Positions 31,511 to 40,432 of a stretch of DNA of 64,000 nt are shown here, piece after piece; within the stretch, counting starts at the first letter, position 1, and each line of letters opens with the position of its first letter. A program made the position numbers and the translations under genes. Origin of the DNA: Streptomyces sp. ISL-11 (lineage in GTDB: Bacteria > Actinomycetota > Actinomycetes > Streptomycetales > Streptomycetaceae); the NCBI RefSeq assembly GCF_018614525.1, contig NZ_JAGGOL010000039.1, positions 1 to 64,000 on the forward strand, read 5' to 3'. A model generated the notes under the pieces. It searched no databases and was not told the origin of the DNA. It saw only the letters and a program-made list of their open reading frames with translations.

Positions 31511-32226
31511 CCACCCACTGGTGCGAGCGTCATCAAGCCGCAGCCATACGCCTTCGCCTTGCCCAAGCCGTGAGTGAGGGTTCGGCGGAAGACGACGGGG
31601 TCGGTAATCCGCAGCCTGCCGTCGAAGGTGACCCGCGTGAACCGGACGTCTTGCTTGGACTGGGCTGCCGGAGGTCGACGGAACTGGAGAGGTAGCTGGT
31701 CCCGCAAGACCAACTCGTGTTCGTCGCCGAATTCGGTCAACCGACGCTCCGAGGGCTTCTGCACCACGGCGAACCCCGCCTTCTCCTGCCGGTCCAGCAA
31801 CCACCGCAGTTGGTGGCGGGGCGTCCGATGCGCGGCTCGTCTCGTGGGGGCCCCCGGTTTGTCCGTCGGTTTGCTGATGTTGTGCACCGGGTTCGCCGTG
31901 AGGCGGAATCCCCAGGTGTCCCCTGCCGCCAGGGCGTCGAGGAACTCGCTGTAGGCAAAAGTCGTCCAGCCGGGCGCCTCCAGAGTGGGCCAGCCGGCCT
32001 GCTCGACCAGGTGAGTGAGGTCCGGCCGAGCAGGGCTGACGATGAACAGCTTCATGTCGGCCGGACGATCACTATCGACGCGCCACAGGACCCGGGGACC
32101 GTGGCCATCCCGGGGCGGAGGCTCCGGGAACGACATGTTCACAGCGCCGTGCATCAGATGAGGTGAGCCGAGCAGCCGGCGGGCCTCGGAGCGAGCGGTG
32201 TTGATGCGGAAGCGGGTCAGGTACAT
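31507..32226 (-). CDS. cas6e: Cas6e (CasE/Cse3), crRNA-processing endoribonuclease
   Basis: This 239-residue protein starts MYLTRFRINTARSEARRLLG then SPHLMHGAVNMSFPE, the usual start of Cas6e; the His in LMHGAV corresponds to the catalytic His of the family. It ends with the Gly-rich loop THGLGKAKAYGCGLMTLAPV, which binds the repeat hairpin. Cas6e cuts the pre-crRNA 3' of the repeat stem and stays bound in Cascade. The ATG at 32226 shares a base with the cas5e stop (TGATG). A longer frame runs upstream, but this start gives the canonical N-terminus. Confidence 0.95.
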   Translation of the reverse strand: MYLTRFRINTARSEARRLLGSPHLMHGAVNMSFPEPPPRDGHGPRVLWRVDSDRPADMKLFIVSPARPDLTHLVEQAGWPTLEAPGWTTFAYSEFLDALAAGDTWGFRLTANPVHNISKPTDKPGAPTRRAAHRTPRHQLRWLLDRQEKAGFAVVQKPSERRLTEFGDEHELVLRDQLPLQFRRPPAAQSKQDVRFTRVTFDGRLRITDPVVFRRTLTHGLGKAKAYGCGLMTLAPVGG

Positions 32227-33017
32227 CAGCTGGACCTCGGGTGCCAGTCCACCGGCGGTGCAGGGGCGGTGGCGGATCCCGTACCAAGCGGCACGGAATC
32301 CGTGAATACGGTGGTCGGATCGTGGGCCGGTGGTGCCGGACGACGGCGCGAAGCCGTGGTCTGTCCGCTGCGGACACCACGCAGCGCGTACTGGCGGTGA
32401 CGTGGGTCGAAAGTGAGCGGTGCGTCCCGGAGGGAGAAGTCGGGGACTTCCTGGGGTGGGCAGTCGATCAACAGGTCCAGTGCCTCCGCCGCTGCCGCAG
32501 CATCTACGTCCCCGGCCCGGCGGGTCCGCCTCCTGGCGTACTCGGACGCCTGCCATTCCGCGTCTCGAAGGGCATCCTCCAAAGACGCCTCCTGAGGTGG
32601 CCCCATCGTGATCGGCTGTGAGGGCGGACAGGAGCGGCGGCCGAGATACGGCAGGAAGCGAGGTTCGAGCAGCGCCTCATATAACTCTTGGAGCAGCCGG
32701 ACATGGCCCTCCACACCCGCGACGAACACCGCGTCTGCGAGGTAGAAGCGCTCCGAAAGCGGCATGGCCTTCCCCGAGTCGGCGTGATGCGCGGTCTGGA
32801 AGTCCCGCAGTCGCGATCCAGGCTGATCGATCCGTACGCCGAATCTCAGCACCGCCAGATCCGAGAGGTCCGCCTCCCGGCCACGGCCCAGAGCGGCGGC
32901 GAGCAGGCCGATCACACCACTCTTCGTCGGCGCGTTCTCCGTACTGCGGCGGGCGAAGCGGGCGGCGGACCCCCAGGACTGCAGGGGCCCCGCGAGCCGT
33001 AGCAGGAGCACGCTCAT
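32226..33017 (-). CDS. cas5e: Cas5e (CasD), Cascade subunit
   Basis: This 263-residue protein begins MSVLLLRLAGPLQSWGSAAR then FARRSTENAPTKSGVIGLLA, the standard Cas5 opening, followed by LRFGVRIDQPGSRLRDFQTA. Cas5e caps the 5' handle of the crRNA and helps place the large subunit. The C-terminal 40 residues (TASRRRPAPPAHDP...) are a disordered extension. It overlaps cas7e by 4 bp. Confidence 0.95.
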   Translation of the reverse strand: MSVLLLRLAGPLQSWGSAARFARRSTENAPTKSGVIGLLAAALGRGREADLSDLAVLRFGVRIDQPGSRLRDFQTAHHADSGKAMPLSERFYLADAVFVAGVEGHVRLLQELYEALLEPRFLPYLGRRSCPPSQPITMGPPQEASLEDALRDAEWQASEYARRRTRRAGDVDAAAAAEALDLLIDCPPQEVPDFSLRDAPLTFDPRHRQYALRGVRSGQTTASRRRPAPPAHDPTTVFTDSVPLGTGSATAPAPPVDWHPRSS

Positions 33018-34231
33018 GTGCCGGACCCCAGCCGCTCGGCGACGGCGGCCGCCACGTCCTTGACCAGCTCCGCCAGTGTCACCTCGGCGCCCAGTTCCTC
33101 AAGCGACTTCGTCTCCTCGCCGACGCGCACGACCCAGCTCTGCTCGCCGGTCGTCACGCCGTACTGCCTCTCCAGATCGGGTACGTACCTGGCCAGACGC
33201 TCGCAACTCCTCCGCATGAAGCCGCCTGCCTCGCCCGCTGCCACCGGCTCCTCGAAGGCGCCGACAAAGCTGATCGGACGCCGCGAGCGGAGTTTCACGA
33301 TCACGGCGGCCGGCAGCGTGTGGTTGCCGAACGAGTTGATCTTCCCGGTCGGCAGTGACGTGATGAAACCTTCGAGGAAAGCGCCCACCGCCTTCTGCGC
33401 GGGCGTCGTCGGCGACTGGTCCTTATTCATTCCTGCACCGAGGTTTCTGTGGAGCTCGTCGACGTCCACGGCGGCGTACCTGTACAGCGTCGCGGAATTG
33501 AAATCGATCGAGCCGATCATTCCGGCTCCCGACTCGGCGTCGGTGTTCCGGTCGTCCACAGCGGTGTAGTAGTCCGACTCGATCTCCGACATGTGCACAC
33601 TGATCGCGTGCGCGACCTGCGTGGCCGCTTCCACGTTGAGGTCGGGCGAGTCGGCGACCATACGGCCGAAGAGCGCGATGTCCACCGAGTGCCGGGTGTC
33701 AGCGGCCTGTCGGGCTCTGACCTTGTTTTCCTTGATTTTAAGGAAATCCTTCAGCGCCTTGATCTCACCGCCAGAGCTACCCTCCAAGGCCAAAGCGGCC
33801 AGCACATCGAGTTGCCCTCTGCTCAGGAACATCAAGTAGGCGGCCTCGGGAGCCGCTTCGCTTTCAGGCGCGCCCTCGCGCTCCGGGTCGCCCTTCGACT
33901 TCCGTTTGGGTACCTCGATTTTGCTGCCCATGGCGGCACGCATGGTTTCGGCTGCCAGCTCGACCGCGGCGGAGGTCGTCAATGACTCGTCCAGCTTGAT
34001 GATGCGCTCGGCCAATGCCTCGGCAACCTTCTTTGTCCGTACTCCCAGTTCGGAGGCGGGCAGCAGTTCCCGAAAGGCCTCCCGAGTGGCGCGCTTCCAT
34101 GCCTGGCTGGAGACCCGCGCCCGCCGTACACCACCGTATGTGGCCGACTTCGGGGTGCCGGTGTCGTCGCGGTTCAAGTTGCTCGGCGGGACAGTCTGAA
34201 GGATGTGGATGTCAAGGATGGTTCGCGTCAC
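33014..34231 (-). CDS. cas7e: Cas7e (CasC/Cse4), Cascade backbone
   Basis: This 405-residue protein begins MTRTILDIHILQTVPPSNLN then RDDTGTPKSATYGGVRRARV and SSQAWKRATREAF, the hallmark of the Cas7e RNA-binding palm and thumb. Six copies line the crRNA in Cascade. IGSIDFNSATLYRYAAVDVD and LPTGKINSFGNHTLPAAVIV further down are also family signatures. A region around residues 115-135 (KRKSKGDPEREGAPESEAAP) is an added charged loop. It lies 81 bp after cse2, the only real gap in the operon. Confidence 0.95.
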   Translation of the reverse strand: MTRTILDIHILQTVPPSNLNRDDTGTPKSATYGGVRRARVSSQAWKRATREAFRELLPASELGVRTKKVAEALAERIIKLDESLTTSAAVELAAETMRAAMGSKIEVPKRKSKGDPEREGAPESEAAPEAAYLMFLSRGQLDVLAALALEGSSGGEIKALKDFLKIKENKVRARQAADTRHSVDIALFGRMVADSPDLNVEAATQVAHAISVHMSEIESDYYTAVDDRNTDAESGAGMIGSIDFNSATLYRYAAVDVDELHRNLGAGMNKDQSPTTPAQKAVGAFLEGFITSLPTGKINSFGNHTLPAAVIVKLRSRRPISFVGAFEEPVAAGEAGGFMRRSCERLARYVPDLERQYGVTTGEQSWVVRVGEETKSLEELGAEVTLAELVKDVAAAVAERLGSGT

Positions 34232-34312
34232 TGGGAGTTCCGTTCCTTGCTGTGCCGAAGTGTGAGGGAGTGGTTCGGAGAGAGCCCGTGGGGCATGCCG
34301 GAAGCTGGAGAC

Positions 34313-35245
34313 TCATTCGCCGGAGCCGTAGAAGTCGCCTTCGTCATCGCCTTGATCGACGTCCTCGCCGCCTTGGCCACCAGGCGAAGAAGCTGCCTCC
34401 GGGGCGCCCGTACGGGGGGCCGCCTGCCCCGCGACACGTGCCCGTGCGCTGTCTCCGAAGGCGAGATGGAACTCGCGACCCCAGGCCCGGCGCACTTCGC
34501 TCCGTCGCCTTTCGTCCTGCCATGAGCAGAGCTGGCCGGCGAGGCGCCCGTAGTCGAGGGGGATCCGCGCGGTGCGCAGCAACAGAACCATCTCGCGGAG
34601 CCGGATGGACAACGAGTCGAAGGAATTCGCGGTGCCGATGCATACGAAGCGTTTGCGCAACGCCTCACTCAGCCCGTCGTCGGGGTGAGCCGCGGTCTTC
34701 CGGGAACCCTGCTCCTCCGCCGCGCCCGCGTTCCCCGTACCGGCCTTCCCCTCGGCCAGTCGCCGGACCGCCCGTCCCAGGGGCCATTCGAAGTCGTGCA
34801 TATTTGCGTCCCCGATGGACTGCTGGTGGAGGGCCCAGAGGGTCACCGCGAGGTGGACCGCTCCTTCCTCGGAATCCATCCTTCGTTCGTCCCTGCGCCG
34901 CTGTTCGGCAGAAAAGAACTTGGGTGGCGCTTCGCTGCCTTTCGTGCCCGACGAGGCAAGCCACTGCTCTCTTTCCCGTAAGCGAGCCAGCTCTTCCAGA
35001 CCGTCGATGCCCCAGGTGCCGGGGGAATCGTACGGGTGCTGCCCGACGCCTCGCCGTAGCCGCGCCAGAGTCGCCACGGCGGCCGGATCGTCCTTGCGGT
35101 ACATGGTCTGAAGCCGGCTGACACAGGCCACCGTGGCCCGTCCAGGAAGGGACGGCTCGGGGCGGTGGCCACCGGGCGAGTGTGACGGAGCGCCTGACGG
35201 ACCGACCGCTGCACCGCCTCCGGATGGCTGTGTTGTGGTGGTCAT
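34313..35245 (-). CDS. cse2: Cse2 (CasB), small subunit of Cascade, with extended ends
   Basis: The protein has 310 residues. The family core is at about residues 40-265: LARLRRGVGQHPYDSPGTWG, AVHLAVTLWALHQQ, LSEALRKRFVCIGTANSFDS, LSIRLREMVLLLRTARIPLD and YGRLAGQLCSWQDERRRSEV, ending RRAWGREFHLAF. Two copies of Cse2 stabilise the displaced strand in Cascade. Typical members have 160-220 residues. Here there is a 35-residue Gly/Ser/Pro start, an inserted Gly/Ala/Glu loop, and a 45-residue Gly/Asp/Glu tail. Its ATG overlaps the stop of the cas3-cse1 gene. Confidence 0.9.
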   Translation of the reverse strand: MTTTTQPSGGGAAVGPSGAPSHSPGGHRPEPSLPGRATVACVSRLQTMYRKDDPAAVATLARLRRGVGQHPYDSPGTWGIDGLEELARLREREQWLASSGTKGSEAPPKFFSAEQRRRDERRMDSEEGAVHLAVTLWALHQQSIGDANMHDFEWPLGRAVRRLAEGKAGTGNAGAAEEQGSRKTAAHPDDGLSEALRKRFVCIGTANSFDSLSIRLREMVLLLRTARIPLDYGRLAGQLCSWQDERRRSEVRRAWGREFHLAFGDSARARVAGQAAPRTGAPEAASSPGGQGGEDVDQGDDEGDFYGSGE

Positions 35246-38200
35246 ACGGCGGCCCCCATCTGGTCGTCGTCATGGCTGATGGGCTCTTGAGTGGTGAGTG
35301 AGGCGGGGGCCTGGGCGGGAAGCGGAACCGGACCGGGCGCGTTGGTCCTCGGTTCTGCGGGGCCTGGCCCCTCCGATGCCCGGGCTGCCAGAGGCAGCAC
35401 CCGGTTCAGCCGCCACCGGAACCAAAGGTCTGCCCGGGCGTCGTTGATCCAGAGCCTGCTGCCTTCGGGGGCATCGACAACCCGTCCCTCCGACGCAGCC
35501 GGCCCCGCGGAGTCGAGCAGCCCCCGGCTGAGCCGGACGGTGCGGTGGCGTACCTGGGTCTGCCACTGCTGCCTGGCAGCCTCAAGGTCGGAGTGTGTGG
35601 CCAGGCCCGTCAGCCACTTCCGATACGGTCCGTCGAGCTCTCCGAACCCGAGATCCCGGGCGGTCGCCGTGGGCGGCGCGGGGTCCGCCCCTGTGGCCCG
35701 GGCCAGATTGCCTGCAAGCTGGCCGAGAGCGCGGACAGCGTTTTCCGCGTCGGTCATGGCGTCGACTGCGGTGGCTCCGTATGCGGGGTGCTCCTGATGC
35801 AGCAGGACGACAGGAAAGACGACGGCGTCATCCACAATCTCGTCCACGACGGACTGCTGGGTGCCGTACACAGCTCCGACGATCCGCACCCGGAGCAGCG
35901 AGAGCGGATCGAGCTCTCCCTCAGTGGTAAGCATCGAGTACCAATTGACGACCCCTGAGGGGAGCGATCGGGGCGCTTCCCCACTGCCTGAGTCGTCCGT
36001 CGCGGAGCGCCTGGCAGGGAGAAGAGATGCCAGCCCCCGCCAGGCCGCCCGGCTCGGGTCGTGCTGTTGCGGCATGTAGACGGGCGACCGGCCCCGTTTC
36101 TTCTCCTGGGCGGCGCTGCGCCGCCAGGTCGACATGGGTTCCAGCTTCCAGGGCGCGGATAGGGCGAGAGGGTCTCCGTAGCCGAGGACGACACCGGTCA
36201 CCTCACCGTTCTCGGCATGCAGCCGAACACGCCGGGACTGCCATGTGTAGAGGTCACGGAGACCGGTCGGCCGGTGGGTATGCCCGGCTTCCTCCATCTG
36301 TCCGGGACCGGGGGAAGGGCGCTTCCAGGCGGGCAGGTCGCTGTCTTCCGCTCCTTCACCGCTCGCGCCGTCCACGATGCCCTCGGCGAGTGGGATCAGA
36401 TTCAGCAACAGGGTCTCGCGCAGGTTCGTACCCTCGGCGAATACTCCGCCCAGATTGCCGGCGGATCCCACGCCCAGTGGGTAGACCTTTCCCGCCTTGG
36501 CTCGGGTGTCACCCGCCATGCCGGACTTGATACCGGAAGAGTCGTAGGCGTGCGTGTGCACCAGCCACCGGGCCGCCTCGGCGTAGGTAAGCCGTTCCAC
36601 ACCTGGGTGGCGCATGGCGAAGAAGGGATCACCGTTCGGGACGTCGGCCACGATCCGGTTGAGCGAGGCGACCTCGTTCTTCTCCGTGCACAAGTCGGCC
36701 ACTTGGAAGAACGGGTCGTCCGGGTGCAGCAGATCGAAGCGGTGCCGGTGGGTGTCGAGATAGCCGGGGACGGCGCCGAATGGATCCCGGGACTGCCACA
36801 GCTCGCTCCAGTCCTCCAGCTCCGCAGGACCGTCGAGGGCGTCGTACAGAATCGCGAGCAGTAGCCGGAGCAGCGCGAATTCTTGGGTGGGTACATCCCC
36901 CACCAGGCGTCGCACGTCATGTGCGTGGGCGAAGACGTCCCGCAGTGACAGCTCCTCCGTGCGTCCGTCGAGCCACTGGACCGGCAGCCAGGGGGACGTG
37001 GTGAGGTCGAAGGAGGACGACAGTGGAGGCGTTGACAAGTCCCGAGATGCCAAGGAGCTCACCTCCTCCGGGTCGTCGGACTCGGGGGCACGGCGGCAGG
37101 GGACCGTAAGCGCGGAGGATCCGTGAGAGGCGGGACTGCCCGCCACCTTCTCGTGATCAACGTCGTCGTCCTCTCCTGGATCGAGTCCGCCCTCGGATAC
37201 GGCAGGCGAGGGCGCGGACGCGTCGGCGGACGACACCCGCAGTCCGTCGGCGCTGCTGTACCTGAGAACGAAGCCTCCCAGAGGGGTCTGACAATCCTCA
37301 TCGAGAACGAGCATCAACTCTCCTGCCAACCAGGGGCATTCCTTCACTTGCCAGGCCCGCACCACAAATCGCTCGAGCTCATCGATGGTCCGGTCGATCA
37401 CCCACGGTTTGGAGAACTGCCAGGGCAACGTGATCGCACTCGCCGCGACGGCCTCTGCAGCGCGCCTGGACGGTGGGAAATCAGTGGGCAGCTCCAGGCC
37501 ACCCCGACCATCACCGAGCCACGGCACAGTGGTCAGCCCGCCGTCCCGCCGCCGCTGGACTACGAGCACCTCCAGACTTTCCTCACCGTCCCGTACCTGG
37601 GCGCGGCCCGTACGGCTGTCGTCCACATCCCCTGCGTTGGCACCCAGCCAGCCATACACCGGCCGCCCCGCCCGGCGGACCGGGGCGAGGAGGAACGCCT
37701 CGGCCTTCTCCTGTTTCTCTGCCAGGAGCCGCAGGTGGTCGGCGCGGGCCGTGCTCATCTCCTCGGACCAGCTCACCGGCCCGACGTCGCCCTCCCCGTA
37801 GGCGGCCTGAACCAGCGGGCTGATGTGCTCCGGGAGCACGAGGGCCGCGCCGTCCATATGGGGGCCCAGGACAGCGAGTGCCCGCAGCAGCGTGTACGGC
37901 GGGTAGATGGCGCGCGAGCCGCGTGCGGGCAGAGGGGGTTCCGCCTGCCAGTTCACCCCGGTCACCAGGCAACGGGCTGTGGACAGCCGACGGGGTCGGG
38001 TCCGAGGGTGTCGGTGCAGACGCCCCATACGCTGGAGCAGGAGGTCGACAGGGGCCAGGTCGGTGACGAGCAGGTCGAAGTCCACATCGAGTGACTGCTC
38101 GACGACCTGGCTGGCCACGACTACGTGGGGACCGGCTGGTCGGTCCCCACCTGGGCCGAAGCGCTCCCGCAGCTTGACGTCGTTGGCAGCCCGGTCGGCG

Positions 38201-40098
38201 GCCAGGAACCGGGAGTGAGCGACGGTCACCGCGTCGTCGCCGAACCGCTCCCGCAAGGCGTCGGCCGCTTCCAGCACCCGATCCACAGTGTTGCGGACGA
38301 CCAACGCGCAGCCGCCCCCGCTCAGTTCTGTCTGCAGCCGGTCGGCGAGCAGCGCGAGGTCGTCGTCCAGCCGTTCCAATGACACCTCCGTCCGGCGATC
38401 CGAGGCTGCTGCGGGCTCGGTGGTACGAGTCGGAAGGCCTGGCGCGACGGCTGTGATCAAGGGATACGCGTTGTCGGGGACATCGAGCGCCGTGCCCGAT
38501 CCTGAGTAGGCAGCGGCCAGAGCCTGCCTACGCGCCGCCGGGAGGGTGGCCGAGAGCAGCACGACCGGCACGCGGTAGGCGGCGAGCCATTCCAGTACGC
38601 GGTCAAGGTAACGGCTCATGTAGGCGTCGTACGCGTGAACCTCGTCGATGATGACGACCTTGCCGGCAACGGCCAGGTGCCGTAGCGCCAGATGCCGGCT
38701 CTTGAGCCCGGCGAACAGAACTTGGTCGATGGTTCCCACGGCGAAGGAGGCCAGAAGCGACTTCTTCCGTCCGCGGAGCCACTGATGTGCGTGCAGCCCG
38801 GCTGGCTCGGAGCGCGCGGCCCGCACTTCGCCCACCCGGTCGGGGCGGTCCAGCTCGACGGCGGCGATTGCGCGGTGGCCCGAGCGCATCATGCCTGCCC
38901 AGAGGTCATTGAGCGCGGACTTGGCATGCGCCAGTACGACCGATCGTGGGCCGTCGAGGGGCAAGCGCCCCAGCCAGTCCAGGAGACGGGGGAACATCGC
39001 GTCGCCTGTGGCGCGAGTGGGGAGGGCCACCAGGCATCCGCCTGCCCCTGTTCGGGCGGCCAGGATCTCCGCCGCGGCAAACGCGGCCTCGGTTTTGCCC
39101 TCGCCCATGGGCGCCTCGATCATCAGCAGGCCGGAGGCGGGCATGAGCCGGGCCATTCGAACGGCCTCGGCCTGGACCGGTCTGACCTCAGCCCCGGCAG
39201 GCAGATCGAAACGCTCTGCGAACAGTGCCTTGGCCGACCGGTCAGGTTCCGTGGGTAACCACGGTCCCGGCAGATCGAGACCCTGCCATGCCGCCCTGAG
39301 CCGGCGAGCCTCACCGACTGAGCCGGAGGGTTGCCAGGAGGCGGGGTCGTAGGGGAACAGCTCGGGGGCGCTGGCTATCCAATCGGAGAGGATCACGATG
39401 GCGGTGAGCAGTACCTGGACGGTTTGTGGGAGTCGCACTGATTGCCAAGCGGGTAACCGCCCGACGACCTGCGCGAGTTCGGCGCATCCGTCCATCAGCT
39501 CGTACTGGACGTGCCGCCACACTGCCTCGCTCGCGCCGGGGTGCCGCAGCAGGCGGGGCCGGAGCTGAAGGTCATGAATCTGCTGGTGCTCGGGGGGAGT
39601 TCCGTGATGGCCGCCTGCCACGACGGCGAATTGCCCGGATGCCCGGGCGCTCATTCCGTGGCGCTCGGACAGCCACTCCTGAAGCAGCAGTTGACCGGCT
39701 AACCCGTGGGGCGCCATTCGTCGATCGGTGCCGTATTCCTTGGCGGAGAGCATGTCGAGACCGGCGGCTCGCATGCAGTCGGCGAGGGATTCCACTTGGC
39801 AGGCGAAGGCGCAGGTGGCCTTGCCCGCATCGTGAGCGGCAGCGAGGAACACGACGAGTCGACGTGCGTCGTCATTGCCACCTGGGAGTGACTCGGCCAC
39901 AAGAGACTTGACGTTGCCGGGAACCCATTCATCCCATAACTGGCCGGCTACGGAGGCGCTGTCGGCCATGTGTCGCCACAGTGGCATCCATCCGTCGGTT
40001 CGCCGATCGTGTTTGGCCCAGGCGGTCCGGGCGGCTGGGGAGAGGTGGGCGAAGGGTGCCTCGCCGGAGGTGGCTCCGCGTGTAGGCGTATGGGACAT
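35242..40098 (-). CDS. cas3-cse1: Cas3-Cse1 (Cas8e) fusion: nuclease-helicase joined to the PAM-sensing large subunit
   Basis: About 1618 residues from the ATG at 40098 (GAAGAGGG upstream on that strand). The frame is open to 40308, but that extra part has no family pattern. Cas3 part (about 1-980): HD nuclease with VFLAAAHDAGKA and VVAGGHHGTPPEHQ, helicase P-loop IEAPMGEGKTEAA, VVIIDEVHAYD, LLSATLP and QRMGRLHRHPR, then the Cas3 C-terminal domain. A Ser/Pro/Asp/Glu linker of about 65 residues (nucleotides about 37012-37220) leads to Cse1 (about 1030-1618), starting FDLTTSPWLPVQWLDGRTEE with LSLRDVFAHAH. Separate genes are the rule in type I-E; natural fusions have been described in streptomycetes. 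A fusion would bring the nuclease to target-bound Cascade in cis. Confidence 0.93.
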   Translation of the reverse strand: MSHTPTRGATSGEAPFAHLSPAARTAWAKHDRRTDGWMPLWRHMADSASVAGQLWDEWVPGNVKSLVAESLPGGNDDARRLVVFLAAAHDAGKATCAFACQVESLADCMRAAGLDMLSAKEYGTDRRMAPHGLAGQLLLQEWLSERHGMSARASGQFAVVAGGHHGTPPEHQQIHDLQLRPRLLRHPGASEAVWRHVQYELMDGCAELAQVVGRLPAWQSVRLPQTVQVLLTAIVILSDWIASAPELFPYDPASWQPSGSVGEARRLRAAWQGLDLPGPWLPTEPDRSAKALFAERFDLPAGAEVRPVQAEAVRMARLMPASGLLMIEAPMGEGKTEAAFAAAEILAARTGAGGCLVALPTRATGDAMFPRLLDWLGRLPLDGPRSVVLAHAKSALNDLWAGMMRSGHRAIAAVELDRPDRVGEVRAARSEPAGLHAHQWLRGRKKSLLASFAVGTIDQVLFAGLKSRHLALRHLAVAGKVVIIDEVHAYDAYMSRYLDRVLEWLAAYRVPVVLLSATLPAARRQALAAAYSGSGTALDVPDNAYPLITAVAPGLPTRTTEPAAASDRRTEVSLERLDDDLALLADRLQTELSGGGCALVVRNTVDRVLEAADALRERFGDDAVTVAHSRFLAADRAANDVKLRERFGPGGDRPAGPHVVVASQVVEQSLDVDFDLLVTDLAPVDLLLQRMGRLHRHPRTRPRRLSTARCLVTGVNWQAEPPLPARGSRAIYPPYTLLRALAVLGPHMDGAALVLPEHISPLVQAAYGEGDVGPVSWSEEMSTARADHLRLLAEKQEKAEAFLLAPVRRAGRPVYGWLGANAGDVDDSRTGRAQVRDGEESLEVLVVQRRRDGGLTTVPWLGDGRGGLELPTDFPPSRRAAEAVAASAITLPWQFSKPWVIDRTIDELERFVVRAWQVKECPWLAGELMLVLDEDCQTPLGGFVLRYSSADGLRVSSADASAPSPAVSEGGLDPGEDDDVDHEKVAGSPASHGSSALTVPCRRAPESDDPEEVSSLASRDLSTPPLSSSFDLTTSPWLPVQWLDGRTEELSLRDVFAHAHDVRRLVGDVPTQEFALLRLLLAILYDALDGPAELEDWSELWQSRDPFGAVPGYLDTHRHRFDLLHPDDPFFQVADLCTEKNEVASLNRIVADVPNGDPFFAMRHPGVERLTYAEAARWLVHTHAYDSSGIKSGMAGDTRAKAGKVYPLGVGSAGNLGGVFAEGTNLRETLLLNLIPLAEGIVDGASGEGAEDSDLPAWKRPSPGPGQMEEAGHTHRPTGLRDLYTWQSRRVRLHAENGEVTGVVLGYGDPLALSAPWKLEPMSTWRRSAAQEKKRGRSPVYMPQQHDPSRAAWRGLASLLPARRSATDDSGSGEAPRSLPSGVVNWYSMLTTEGELDPLSLLRVRIVGAVYGTQQSVVDEIVDDAVVFPVVLLHQEHPAYGATAVDAMTDAENAVRALGQLAGNLARATGADPAPPTATARDLGFGELDGPYRKWLTGLATHSDLEAARQQWQTQVRHRTVRLSRGLLDSAGPAASEGRVVDAPEGSRLWINDARADLWFRWRLNRVLPLAARASEGPGPAEPRTNAPGPVPLPAQAPASLTTQEPISHDDDQMGAAV

Positions 40099-40432
40099 GG
40101 CTGAGCCCTCTTCGCGATGTGCGTGGCGGAATGGGGCGGCTGCGAGCGGTGGAAGGCGTATCCGCACAAGCGGATGTTGGCGAGCTGTCGGGATCAGTAG
40201 GGGCGGGCCAAGCTCGGCCTTCTCGCTCCACCAGGAGGTATGACGGGCTCGGCCCCTTAGCCGGATCCTGAGCTTCGGGGCCGGCGGCCCCTGAAGGGCG
40301 TGCGTCACGGTAGCACTGCGGAGCGTGCTCCTGTCGTAACTCTCTTGCAGTGCAGGGAAAGAGAGGTCCTCGGTTGGGTGGATCTGCTTAATGGGCAGCT
40401 GGTAGCTGGTAGCTGGTAGCTGGTCGAGTCTG
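40099..40432. other. Region between array 2 and the cas operon start
   Basis: About 330 bp. The cas3-cse1 frame stays open to 40308 without coding pattern. Beyond it lie a possible operon promoter region and the four-copy AGCTGGT repeat. No consensus promoter stands out. Confidence 0.4.
40397..40424. repeat. Four perfect copies of AGCTGGT
   Basis: Four head-to-tail 7-bp units lie between the decayed end of array 2 and the upstream side of the cas operon. Confidence 0.9.

Noticed and set aside
40099..40308. Upstream extension of the cas3-cse1 gene to 40308
   Set aside because: The extra 70 residues have no Cas3 pattern, while the ATG at 40098 has a good ribosome-binding site and gives the usual N-terminus.
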